NCBI GenBank assembly: GCA_000708835.1
Contig: DF237171.1
Location: forward strand, 1-64,000
DNA: 64,000 nucleotides
Origin: Klebsormidium nitens
Taxonomy: Eukaryota; Streptophyta; Klebsormidiophyceae; Klebsormidiales; Klebsormidiaceae
Direction of reading: 5' to 3'
Part shown: in pieces, positions 1 through 12,024 of the stretch
How the letters are laid out: each line of letters opens with the position of its first letter
Position numbering within the stretch: the first letter of the stretch is position 1
Notes under the pieces: model-generated
Database searches by the model: none
What the model was told of the DNA's origin: nothing
Seen by the model: only the letters and a program-made list of their open reading frames with translations
Program-made: the position numbers and the translations under genes

Positions 1-1762
1 GTAGATGTACGGTATAGAGTGAAATTTTCGGACTTACTAGGTGACGGTCCACTGAGCCTACTAGGCTAGAGTGTAGACCTAAAGATAGGCCGTGACTCGG
101 AACACTCCATATACATTGTGTGAACTTGATTGATTGAATATCACTTCCAACAACGCTGTGTTTCAACAGGTTTTGCAAATATTACGATTTTTATTGTATC
201 GTCGGTCTATAAAACTTTGAAGATCTTGAACGACGCAGCCGTTGTACGGTTGGAGCCCGGCCATCATTATGGATAATTGAGTAATGAAGTGCCTCTTTTG
301 AACCTTAGATCGGCCCACATAGGCAGCACAAACTTTTAGTAACCATTTTACCATTGTCAAGAGGCTCGTACAGCTCTAAATACGACAATGATTCAATTTT
401 CAAACTTCAGTGCTCTCAGTGCACTCAGTGAGAACACTCAGCGACTCTCACGAGAGCACTGGCATATGGAATTTGTGGAAGTTGGTGGTTGAGTGTTGGC
501 GAAATGTAGTAAGCTGTTGTGAAGTGTGACAGCCTAGTCATATCATGCCGGCTGACCGGACCCTCAGACAGTGGTTTGCGTGAAACTTGTCCGCAGCAAC
601 TTTGGCGCATTTCGCCAGTCACGCGAGGTTGAAACTCCGATCGCCGTACACAAAAATACCCAAGACCCCCCAAAAACAGATTCATTTGCAATTGGCATTG
701 GCAGCATACGGGTTGTATACAAGCAGCAAAGACGCTGAAGCTTCATGGTGGGGGGCCATATCTTCCAACTTCGTGCCACAACGAACGAGCTCTCAAGATT
801 GCGGAAAGGCAATTCCGACGTACCGGACTTCGAGGGGACATGTTTCTGGCACGCATGTTTTTGTAATGTAAGTTGAGGCAGCTGAAAGATCTGGCGATAT
901 TCTAGAGGTATTCTAGAGTCACCCCTTGAAAGGTGGCATTCACGTCATCCAAGGATGATCCACGATTCTACCAGATGAGTCCGCTCAAACGGACTCAGAC
1001 TTAGTTTGGCTGTGTTTGACGTAAATGTGCGTCAATTAGCTGAGCTCTACAATCGGGCCCAACGGACATGAAAGTAGTAGATGAGATGAAATAAAAGCTA
1101 GCTAGTACAGAGCGACCAACTAATATCATAGTGAGTTTCGGTCTTACAGTGCCCGGTCCGGTTTTACCCTTTAGCATTGCTAGGTTACATGGCAGTCAAG
1201 GTGGACACATGTAAAATGTGAAGGTGCACATTAGTAGTTACATGTTGGCACATACCGTGCATGGCATGTACACGCGGCCAATCAATCGGGTGACGCAACA
1301 TTCAATGCAAGCAATCAAGCTGATGTTGCTTCTCTACTCTTGTTTTACAACCATTTGTTCACTTGTGTAAGCCGCTCAGTATGGCCTAAAAGAAAAAAGA
1401 TTTCGTTGATTTGTCAAAATCACCACGAAGTATCCACCATGTACAATAGTCCATCCACGAACCCCAAATATTAGTTCTCGTGACCGGACAGGCCTACATG
1501 TTGTTGCGTTACGGTTAATCAGCTGCCAACGACCTTTGGTCGGAGAAAAATTTGAGGAAGGCCTCCCACGTGATTTTACCGGCACCTGCACAAATAAAGG
1601 GAGCCTCAATGAATGGATGCGCTGTATGTAGCTCCAACCTAGACAGGGTTATGACTACCTAAATGCCGCAAGGCTTGAACAAATCTGTACGCGTAGACAG
1701 AGTCGATTCAGAAACGCATGCACACAAACAAACTGAGAAAGTCTCGTAGTTAGAGGACTGCT
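1..1762. other. Intergenic / left flank, no gene recognised
   Basis: Moderately AT-rich sequence with only short ORFs of random character. I see no recognisable domain, tRNA or transposon terminus. Around 409-440 there are a few short CTCAGTG-type direct repeats, which I consider minor. The end nearest 1762 probably contains the 3' UTR of the minus-strand EF-hand-like gene. Confidence 0.5.
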
Positions 1763-4568
1763 CTAGCGTTGTTCAATACCATGGCTTTCCATACAAGCTT
1801 GTCGGGGCTTGAATAGTAACGGCCTTCGAGTGACTTCATCCTTCAAAGACCCGGCAGTGGGCGGTGAGGATGTGCAGGTGGGCTCATTACGCACTTGCTG
1901 GCAACCTATCGAGGGGGCTAAGGAGTTGTCCAGACGCATGCGTGCCTCGTAATGCTCACCATCGGCGTCGATCCTGTTGAAGACCGCCTCGAAGCTTTCC
2001 CGCTTGCCGTCCTTGCCCTTTTGCCGAGACAGTTGCATGAAAGCCGCAATCTGCACAAGGCACACGCAAGTGTGTCATGGACGAGGCGAACTCAAGGGCG
2101 CCACTTGAAGCGCTGACCGCCGGCCGCTGCCATAGACTGCGGAAAACCCCTAGGAAGAGCAAGACCAAGTGTACGAGGTTGCGACAGGGCAGCAACTGGC
2201 CCCCACAGATGGCACCGTGGTCGGGCTTGTGAATTCATGCATGCGTAAGATCCCCCCGGATGGCGTGCACCCCCAAGCTGAGCGGTTGAGTGCGGGTGGG
2301 GCCGCGGGTGGCGGGGCTCACGTCCTTGTCCTTCTTCATGGCGGCCATGAGGTCCTTCTTGCTGATGGCCCCGCTGCGCGCGGTGTCGATCTTGTGGAAC
2401 ATGTCCAGGAAGCGCTTGTACTCCTTCACGCTCACGCCCGCGGCCGCTGCCAGCGAGCGCAGGTACGCCCCGTCGCGGGCTCCCTGGCTGGCCGTGCGCA
2501 GCGCCGCAAACGCCGTGCTCAGCTGCTCCAGCGCCCTGCCATCGCCGGGGAGAGAGGACAGGCTCAGGGCTGGAAGGAATTTAAGGGCCGACCAATGTTT
2601 GTCAAGGATGGCCGGTGGAAATTACACTCTGACTGATGTAAGGATGTAAGGAAAAAGGGAATCCGAGAGGGTCCCAAACGGGTTCCCAGTATTCAGATGC
2701 GAGCAGGCTCCGAATTAAGGGTAGAAACAGCCAGTTTGTGAGAGCTAGGAGGTCTCCCAACGAGGCGCGGTGGGCAATAAAAGAGTGCAGGTAAAGCTGT
2801 GCAGACCTGATGATGTAAGGTCTATTTCTGCAAGACCAAGCGAATCTCATTGTAAAGGTCTGTTACCAAGCCCATCAACGAAGCGTCGGAAGGGTCGTGG
2901 CCTGGACTTGAGGTTGGTCCTGCCAATGCTAGCTGGCAACTCCTGGAACGTTCCCTTTCTAACACGCGGAGCCCCAGGCCGACATGCAATGCCCCTGCCT
3001 CCTGTGCGCAAGGCAGTCGCAGTTCGTGATGGGGCCTGCGTCCTTGTCATCCTCACTGCCCGTCTCACCTGGCGTGGTACGCAACGGTGGAGTGCAGGTA
3101 CTGCTCGATGAGCTGCTGGTACGGCTCAAACGCGTCGCCCTGGTCCCCGGGCCACCGCGGCCGCCACGCGTCACCCACCGCCAGCGGGGCGCCCTCCACG
3201 GCGGCCGCAGCACTGCCGGGGGGGACCTAGGGAAGGGCGACGACAAAAGAGCAAGATGAGTCACGCAAGACGCCGGTGCTGCGGGGATGCAAAAAGGCAG
3301 CAAGCCGGTGGCGGTCTGCGGGAGCCACTCTTGGCAAGATGAGAACCCGTGACTTGAGCGTGGGCACAGCACGAGAGGGCAGCGGAGGCTGCCCCACTCA
3401 AAGCGGGAACACACTGAGTGAGAGCTGCTGACAGATCCAAGCGCTTCCCCAGTATAGAGCAGAGCTGGTTGCAGACATGGCTCTCTGTGCATCCATCTCA
3501 GGGCAGGGCTAGCTCCTGGCCTGACCGCAGCCGCCGCTGACTCCTCCAGGACGAGCGGCCCAGTTGCACATGGAGGGCCAGCCTAATGAACACTCTTTCG
3601 AGAAGTTGCCTGTGCTGACAGTCTTGCCGCGTTACCTTGATGACGCCCTTGTTCCCAAACAGCAGCAACGAAGCGTCCAGCGCGGCCCGGTTGCGCTCGG
3701 TCATGAACTCGCGCAGCTCCTGGTCCGCAATGATGGCCTCCGCGGCCGCCAGCAGCGCCGCCACCTGCTCCTGCTTCTCCGCCGCTGCCTGGTCGCCCTC
3801 CGGCACGATGGCCGCCTCCAGGCGCGCCGCCTTCTGCACCGCGCTCGACAGGTCCACCGTATTCTTGCGCACCCCTGCAGCAGGCAGCACACGTTGAGGG
3901 GGGAGCACGCAGCAGAGCCAGCCTAGGCGCTCCAACAGAATGAGCTTGAAGGGGAAGAGCTTGTGCCGCAATGATCAGGTCAAACGACGACGGGTGCTTT
4001 GCTTCCCGTGGGTCTCCTGGAGGGCTTGCGCCTAGCACAAGCAGTGCCTCTTGGTGTGCGGGCCCCTCTCTATGCTCCTCCCTCATGCTGTGCACGCTGG
4101 CAGCATCAGCGCTGCCAAGGATGCAGGGGGGCAGGGCAGGGTGACTCGCTACAACTGCTCAGTGGCGCACTACACAAGGCGTCTGCGAGCAAGGTCAGCG
4201 AGCATCTGTGAGCTACCACCGGACCTCTCGCTTTGAGCCCCAGCTTGGGACCACCTGGCGGCGCTGCCTTGGCTCCAGCTGGATCAAGCATGCCGCACCC
4301 AACTTCAAGCTTGCAGAATGCTTTTGGCTCTGCACCCTCGCTGGGGGAAGTCTGCAGCGCACCCCAGGCCCGGTGCGCCGCTCCTCCTCTAGCAGGCCCC
4401 CAGTGAGGCAGCCCCTGCCTGCCTGCATTGTGCGGTCAGTGTGGAGTGTCATGAAGGGAGCCAGGTGGCGCACTCACTGTCCGTGTCGTTGGTCCACTCC
4501 TCCAGCGCCCGCCTCAGCCGCCGCACGGCCTTGCTGCGCCGCTTGCTGGGCTGCACCGCGGCCCCCAT
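1763..4568 (-). CDS. EF-hand-like protein, 5 exons, 329 aa, function unknown
   Basis: Five exons join in frame on the minus strand: 4568-4478, 3874-3636, 3226-3069, 2535-2322 and 2050-1763, all with GT-AG borders. The start MGAAVQPSKRR gives a basic N-terminus. It is followed by a long helical stretch (about residues 30-110) rich in Ala, Glu and Leu. Residues 213-224 form an EF-hand-type loop (DTARSGAISKKD) inside a helix-loop-helix. Its third position is Ala and its last is Asp rather than Glu, so calcium binding may be weak. A second degenerate loop lies near residues 262-266 (DADGE), where the usual Gly-x-Ile pattern is missing. I do not recognise the rest of the protein. The last exon has a low-complexity end, and its 3' limit is the least certain part. 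A calcium-linked or scaffold role is only an inference. Confidence 0.62.
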
Positions 4569-6105
4569 GGGGGCACACCCAATGGCTTCCATGCGAACGC
4601 TTCCCGATTGCGGACTGCTCTATCCAGCACTCACTGCAGTGCCCCAGACCACAATCCCCTGATCCACAATGCCGCCAGGATCAATATGGGCAATGCTGTG
4701 GTCCTGTGAGCAATGCTGCGGGCCTCAGCTTAGCGGCTGTGTTGGCAATCAGGCCTGCCTGAGCCGACAGAACCCCGTGAAGAATCCTGGAACCAAGCAG
4801 GCAAATCTGAGCGCCTCTTGCGATCCCGGCCGTGAACACCGTCCCCCATGTACCAGGCATCAAGCTTCGTCGGTAGGCTAGCGAGTGTGATTCTGTGCGT
4901 CATGCACAGACGCAGACTTTCTTGGCCGCGCGCTGGCTGCATCTTTTCTAGCAGCTTGAGCAGAGTCTGCAGCCAAGGGAAAACACTCCCAGCCTGCATG
5001 GTTCACAGCATCCACAAGGCCTCACTCTGGGAAGTGTCTCGGTACTACCCTAGCGGGACCCTATCATAGGTAATAGTCCTTGATATGCATGGGCCCATTT
5101 GTATGCATGGAGTCTGGCACCGCCTCGGCAGCACTAGCTGCGCCCTAATAGCCGCCGCTTCGTGGAAAACCCACTGCGACATCAGAAAACGCGCGCACCT
5201 AATAGGTTCAGGTAGGGAATTGCGTACCTAGCTACGACGGTACGTACGTCGATCGTCCATTTCTCAGGTGAAACCAATGATTTGCCATCCACGAAAGCCG
5301 GAAATTGGCCCCCCTATATGTCGAAGTGGCTACAGCAGACGCGACGAGGGCGGGAATAGGAACCAGGGTGGTCACCGGGGCACTCTTTTGATCGGACGGA
5401 TGAAAGGGCCGCGAAAACTGAATCTGGACGGTCAGATTTGAGCACTTGGCAGATCGATGGCCTCGAACAAACGAGAGCAGGCCAGGACCTGGCTACCGAT
5501 GAACCTATGGCAAAATTCAAACCCGGCTCCGAGCCTTACGGATGCAGGTACGTACCGTGCATTGTTGACATGAGGAGTTACTCCAGGCGGTAGTACTATT
5601 GACCAGCCACTTGATGACCCAGTGACGCGATGTGCATGCTAGAGCAGTAGGCTGTAGGCTGTAGGAAGCGTGCTGGAGGGTGGCCGTCACCATGGCGGAG
5701 GGGCGAGATCTAGGTAGAGCATTCGCATTCGCAGCTCTCGTGCAGGAAGCATCGTAAAAAGGTCTTACAGCTAGTAGTAGCAGATCCAAGGTCTCTGGGG
5801 GACTGGCTTAGCAGGTAGGAATAGGTCAACAGGATCGGTCCACGTAGGAGATCTGCAACCTGCTCTGGCAACCCAATGCTCACTCCAGATCCTGAGGTCA
5901 AAATCTGTTTCTGGTCTGCTTCTCCCCCTAAGCAGCAGCAGCACCTGATAGTTCTGGACGTCGAGATGAGCCCTTTAGCTGGCCCTTGCTGCATGGTGCT
6001 ATGGGTCGTGGCTAGCTGCTGAGTTAGCAACAAGCTTTGACACCATTTGGTGTCCCGAGCATCAGAAGTCTGTCCCATTGTTACTGGATCCTAATACAGG
6101 CAGCT
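4569..6105. other. Intergenic region between divergent genes
   Basis: This spacer holds the promoters of the minus-strand EF-hand-like gene and the plus-strand RRM gene. I found no coding exon. A palindromic GTACGTAC-type patch lies at about 5223-5250. A stretch near 5287-5307 resembles the interior of the MITE at 29.3 kb. No RNA gene was recognised. Confidence 0.5.
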
Positions 6106-9100
6106 ATGTCATTTGAGGGTCAGGAGCCACTGATGGAGGAGCAGCAACAGATTGGTGGAGATCAGCAGGGGGAGAGAGATGCATCATTGGCCACAGCAGG
6201 GCGCAGTAACTACACCATAGGCACAAATGCTGGGTGAGTAATGGATCTGAAGACACTCAGTGACCCTTTATGCTGTATTTGGAGCATGGTTTGCAATGTG
6301 GTACTTGGAACAAATCCGGAGCCTCATTCCACTTTTCACCAGGGCACAGTATGCAATGCTGCAACTTGTATGCTGGAGCAGCTTTGAACAAGTCATGTAC
6401 CACAGCAAGGTATCGGTCAGAAGCAATGCATGGATCCCATTGCATTTCCTCCTTTCTGCAGTGCTTGCATCAAAGACGCAAGATATGACCATCCAAAATA
6501 CCTCAAGCATGCAAGTTGGACAGATTAGGAATGCTGTCCTCATCCTCCTCTTTTTAGATGCTGGAAATGTTGGAGCAGATGTATGTGATGAGCTTTGAAC
6601 CAGAGGATCTTCTGGTCACATTTTAGGCTATCATCAAGTTGCTTTCTGTTCTAACACTTCTTCTTCTGCTTTTCCAGAGGAAAGGTTTTTGTTGGAGGTC
6701 TGTCATGGGACACAACTACAGGTGAGGTTTTTGAACAAGACCTTCTATTTGTTGATTCTATCACCCAGTCAGGCAATCCAAGACAAAGCTGATTGGACTA
6801 CCCAATATTGATAGGCAGGAAAATGAGGCCAATCCTTAACTGTTCTGTAAGATGCACGAGTGCTGATTTTCTGGCAATCAGCAGTCTTAGCATTTTGCTG
6901 ATAAAACTTGAAAGCTGATATCGCCAATCCTGCACTCCTTTGGTTTGTATCTGGGAGTAGCACTTCCTGTCTGGATGTCATCGTTCGCACAGAAAGAATC
7001 TGAATCCTCAGGAGCATGGATCCTGGAATTGGTTCCCTCAATTGGCAAAGTAGGTTGTAAGTGCAAGCATTGCATGGGAATTGCACTGTTTGGGGACAAG
7101 AATGTCTCTGCTATCAAATGACAGTGGACACGTCCTGCTGTTGCGCCCTTGCTTGCAGCCATTGCTCTTTTTGTGCCCAAGAGCGGCAGCTCATCTTCTT
7201 TCATTTCCTTCCCGACAGAGACTCTGACAACTCATTTCAGTGCATTCGGGAAGCTGACTGACTCGGTGGTGATGAGGGACCGTCAAACGGGGAACCCGCG
7301 CGGCTTTGGATTTGTGACCTTTGCAGATGCATCAGTTGCTGACAGGGTTGTTCAAGAGCAACACATCATAGATGGGAGAACGGTGAGCCGCATGCTCCGT
7401 GAACTCCGTGTCATCTGCAAAGTGCTTGTGGAAGTTGTAGCGCTCCGTCCTCGAACCCCTCTTGCATAATCTGCATTTATCATGGCAGAAATAGTTGTCT
7501 GTTGGACAGCCTTGAATAAGTCCAGGCCAATATGTACCCTTGAACAACATAGCCTCTGATCGTATCCATCCTCAAGCTCTGGCCGCTGCTTCACCTAAGG
7601 CTCAACGGCCCATCTGCAAGCATCCCAGCTTGGCTGAGTCTAACCTGACTCTTTAATGTCAGTCCACCTTTTTGCATCGCTTAATGATAAGCTTAGCTGC
7701 CCTCTGCAGAACAGCTCTTGCTTTCATTCAACCTGACTGCTCCCATGTGCGTAGGTCGATGCAAAGAAGGTGGTGCCGCGTGAGGCGATGACTGGCCCCA
7801 GGACGAAGAAGATCTTTGTGGGGGGGCTGCCAACCACTGTCGAGGAAGGTACGTATTTCCTACTTTTGCCGGAAGGTTGCCCCATTTGCGCATCCCAGAC
7901 CATGTGGGGCCCATCTTTTTGCCCTGTAACACGCCTCTTCCCACCTTTCCCCTGAGCATCCCTCGTTGCCAGCAGATTCAGCAGGTTCCGACGGTGGCTC
8001 TGCATTACCCACAAGTCGTCTGATCAAGCAGAAAAACCGGGTGTTCAAGAAGGCATCATGTCAGCTTAGCTTTGCTTACAGCATACAAGTCTGCGAGCCC
8101 GCATGGACAGCGAACACAGTGCAGCCTCTTTGCCCCTGCCTCTGCCAGTGCCTCATACTGTACCTTCCCTCTGCAGAGGAGCTGCGGCAGAACTTTGCCA
8201 GCTATGGCAACATCACCGAGGTCCAGATCATGGTTGACAGAGCCACTGGCCGCTCCCGGGGCTTTGGCTTTGTGACCTTTGAGAACGAGGCCTGCGTCGA
8301 GCGCGTGCTGTCTCAGGGCCGGCTGCACGAGGTGGCGGGGAAGATGGTAAGCGCCGCCACGCAGCTCAATCGCAGCCGGAGGAGCAGCGGATGACAGCGG
8401 CTTCGAGCGCACCTTTAGCCGAGTGCAACTGCGTCTATGTCCCGAGTTGCTGGCTTTGCAGAGGTGCCAAAAATCCTGAAAGGGAAAAGGCAATCAGGTG
8501 TTACACAGTTGTCAAGTTCATCGTCAATCAGATTAGGTTGATCAAAAGGTGGAGAAGAACCGTGGACGCTTTTGTGTATAAGGCCATGCACCTTGGTTCC
8601 TTGCTACATCGTTTTGTGTACGCACGCCTTGGCCATTTCGTAAAACGATGAGCCCCCTTTGAAACAGGTGGAGGTGAAGAAAGCGGAGCCCAAACGACCT
8701 CCCGAGGTGCCCCCCATCAGCACCCCCTCGTACGGCTATGGCCTGGGAGCATATGGAGGCGGCAGCGGCTATGGGAGCAGCAGAGGGGTAGGCGCTTACC
8801 CCAGCAGCCGCATGGGCTACGGCGGGAGGCTGAGCTACGGGGCAGGCGGGGGAGGCTACGGCGGCGCTTATGGTGGGGCAGCCGCGGGCTACGGCAGCAC
8901 GTCCGGCGGATATGGCAGCGCATATGCCTCAGAAGGCTATGGCAGCAGCAGTCGGACGGCTTACTCGGGGTACGGGGGAAGTTCATTAGGAGCCGGATAT
9001 GGGGGAGGGTCGATGGCCGGATATGGTGGCGGGTATGGTTCTTATGGCGGTGGCTATGGAGGAATGGGCGGCTATGGCGAGAGTTATGCAAGTGGAACCT

Positions 9101-9249
9101 ACGGCAGTGGGGAGAGTTACGGCAGTAGCTATGGTTCCGGAACCAGGGGCGGGTATGGAGGCGCCTCCGGGTCGGGCTCTGGTGGGCAGATGGGAGGGGG
9201 CAGCTCGAGAGGCGACAGTCGATACTATCCCTACCGAGGAGGGCAGTAG
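6106..9249 (+). CDS. Two-RRM glycine-rich RNA-binding protein (hnRNP A/B / Musashi-like), 393 aa
   Basis: Six exons keep a perfect frame: 6106-6233, 6678-6721, 7219-7382, 7755-7848, 8177-8346 and 8668-9249. An acidic, Gln-rich N-terminus (about 44 residues) precedes RRM1, with RNP2 KVFVGGL and RNP1 [11 protein letters not shown]2 follows, with RNP2 KIFVGGL and RNP1 RGFGFVTF, ending in [12 protein letters not shown]. The C-terminal ~180 residues are a Gly/Tyr/Ser tail of GYG and YGGG repeats, encoded by one exon. Tandem RRMs with a GY-rich tail are typical of plant hnRNP A/B-like proteins, which bind mRNA in nucleus and cytoplasm and affect splicing, stability or translation. The tail is the kind of low-complexity domain that can self-associate. 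Each RRM is split by introns after the RNP2 strand. The RNA targets cannot be told from sequence. Confidence 0.93.
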
Positions 9250-11690
9250 GCAACGTGGCGCGCGTGTAACTAGGACGGATGACTGTTCGCTTGAAAGGGG
9301 CGCACGTTTGATGGTGTCAGATTTAGGGTCGCAGAAAAGGATTGGTGATCAGATCTTCCGGCGCAAGCCTCACAATTAGGTGCTGGCTCTTCCAGAAGCA
9401 GCGCAGCAGCGAGCAATATCAGGCACCTCATTCCACAAAGGGAGCTACTAGGCTAATCAGATGAAGCACGACCAAGCTGGGGCGGCCCGTTCATATGACT
9501 GATGGCTGCAGTCACGATGAGCTCCGGGTGGGGCAATGGTTCCGACAGGTGGGCCTGACTTTGTGTCTCGATAGTTAGGACACCCGTCAAAGGGACAGGT
9601 CACTCGCTGAGCTCCTTGTCGGAATTATGTGCACCCTGGAACACCGCCGGCATAGTTAGACAGACTGCTTACCCTAGGCCGACATTGGTAGAGAGCGTAG
9701 CAAAATAAGGCGGCTTTAAGAAGGATGTTAAGCTCGCTCATACTGGTGCCGGGGATGGCAAAGATGCTTCAGCGTCAAACGGCTAACAGGTGGACGTCTT
9801 TGCAAGTTTGCTTTTGCTTTAAATAGGACAGGTATAAGCACATAGATACAGGTCTTTTTCCGGGGTTCCTTATGTGATTCTTTCAGGATAAGCGTCCTCT
9901 TTAGTTGATATTGCGCCATTTTTTGTTAGAAAGCTTCCTAGCTTAGTCAAAAACTTTTTGAGAGCTGTTGTGCCCAATGCTCTAAGATTTGAGTCTCAAG
10001 TTTATCTAGGCCACTAGCTGTTTCTTGCTACAATCATTGAAGTATCCAACCTAGCAGTCCTCGGAACAGGGTCGCATGCTCAAGCCTTCCGAATCTCAAT
10101 CTTTTTGGATCAATGGTCTCTTGCTAGTGACTTGCCGTTTATACGAATGGCAGAGCCGAAAGCATCCTCACCACTTGCGGCCCACAAGATAGCAAGAACG
10201 ATTCTATCTGAAGAACAAGTCAGATACTTGTTCCGTCTTCCATGCTTCATAAATTAGCTCTCGGATATCGGGCATGGTGATTATACTACGAGAACCATGA
10301 ATGGTTCACTGCATGCCAGAAAGCAGAGATGGACGCCCTGGTACACAAGATCATGCAGCTGCAATGCTAGCTTGAGATGACGCCCAAATCCATGAAAGGT
10401 CATAACTGACTACACTGTAGCCAGTTTTGAGTCCTTTCCTACTGCTTTTCATTTGAATTGCAAACCTAAGCTCTACTTTGGCTAAGTCCCTAGAAACGTG
10501 TCCAGCGACTCCCACAAGCTTTGCCCAACAGAGCTACCGCAGACGGAGGTTTGCGTAAGATTCTAGGCATGTGACACGCAGAATGGGTTGCAACAGCAGC
10601 CGCAAAGCCTGTACGGTATCAATGCAAGGTCAAAGCCAACAAAACCACAAGTTATTTTATCTTTAATTACGGATTGTATGTATGCACACATGCATGCAAT
10701 CGACCACATTGTTAGCAACGGGTTGTAGATCGGACATGATTCTTCGCGAATCAAAAAGCTGCATAGCCATGTGCAATCATTGATCGAATAATGAATCAAG
10801 ACTTCATTTGCATAATCTACTGATACAAAGTTGGATCAGCTTTGAATGATTGGTAACTTCGTGCATGGAATTGAGTTGCATTTCTCACACGGAGGTCTGC
10901 AAAATCTGCATTCATGATAACCCAGATGTGAAGTTTTGGACCGTTCCACCACATAGTACAAGTCACCGTGCGCTCATCATACTCGATTGAAAGGTGGACG
11001 GCCACGTACAAAATGCTGTCTAGGATCGACATGCATGCGTATACTAATGCATGTGCAGCCCGGGTCGGAAGCAATCAAAGTTTGACAATGGCCCTTCAGA
11101 AGCGTCTCTGCTGCATTGATCGGGAGCGGCTGCGCTTGTAGGTAGGTAAGATTGTGTGACCTAGCACTTGCAACCTTCTTTTCTTGCCGCCGCTGCCCCC
11201 TTGCTCCACGAGAGCGTGGATCCGGTCGGATCGGACCTACCGTAGGTATCCGGAGCCATAGGCCCATAGGGATGTTCAGCCGACGGAGACAAATGTTGCT
11301 AAAACCCAAAATCCAAATTTGAATTTGAATCCAAGCCTCCACACCTGGAGATTTGTGTTCGAAACGCCGGGAGTCAAGATGGAACGGCGATACCGCATGA
11401 GACGGGTAGGCAGGATTCGGCAGCGGACTGTCCTCTCTAGCTTGATCACGTGGCAGACAAACGGCCGGGGCCCCAGTACAATTATGGGTGGCGGGCGGGC
11501 CAGCCGGCCGCGGCCCCCAGCCTGCCCTGCTGGTTCTAGCCTAGTACGTCACGGTCGAGTATTTGAGTGCGGGCCGCGACGCGGCCGCCCACGGGCCGGC
11601 GGGCGGCCGCCGGGACCCCAGAGACCGCCACGTGGATGTGGACATATGATCACATGCCGGCAGTTATGTGGACATCCAATGAGGCTCCAG

Positions 11691-11727
11691 AGTCCCGAGT
11701 CCCGACTCCCCGAGTCCCGACTCCTGA
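11691..11727. repeat. Short tandem repeat GAGTCCCGA
   Basis: Three near-perfect copies of GAGTCCCGA(CT) lie head to tail in this 37-bp stretch, about 300 bp upstream of the membrane-protein start codon. It is a small microsatellite-like array with no evident function. Confidence 0.6.
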
Positions 11728-11771
11728 GCAGAACTTCATTAGTTTGGGAACTCCCTTCAATTTTCGGTTGC

Positions 11772-11777
11772 TATATA
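11772..11777 (+). promoter_or_regulatory. Possible TATA box of the membrane-protein gene
   Basis: TATATA lies about 250 bp upstream of the ATG at 12025, downstream of a GC-rich block. The position would suit a TATA element with a ~220-nt 5' leader. There is no supporting transcript evidence. Confidence 0.25.
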
Positions 11778-12024
11778 CCATGCCAGAACTCTAAAATAGG
11801 AAGGAGCACGGCTGCACTGCTGAGTTCAACTGCATTGCAACTTTAAGGTTGCACATGATGCAGGACCTAAAGCTTGCATAACTGAAACTACAAACAGTTC
11901 TCCTCTTCAACCAGTGGCAGTCCATTGGCCCTCCACTTTAAGCTGATAAGTGGAAGCTGCCAATTGCAAGCGATAGCTGGCCCCTCTCAAGCCAAGCTGC
12001 CGCGCATCACTCCGCTGAGCTCCA

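Larger units (their letters stand above)
9250..12024. other. Intergenic, 2.8 kb, no gene recognised
   Basis: AT-rich spacer between two plus-strand genes. It should contain the 3' UTR of the RRM gene and the promoter of the membrane-protein gene. It holds several CATGCATG palindromes (about 10689 and 11030) and a small tandem repeat near 11.7 kb. No open frame looks coding. Confidence 0.5.

Noticed and set aside
8717-9253. 178-codon minus-strand ORF rich in His and Arg
   Set aside because: It is the antisense shadow of the GYG-rich tail of the RRM protein.
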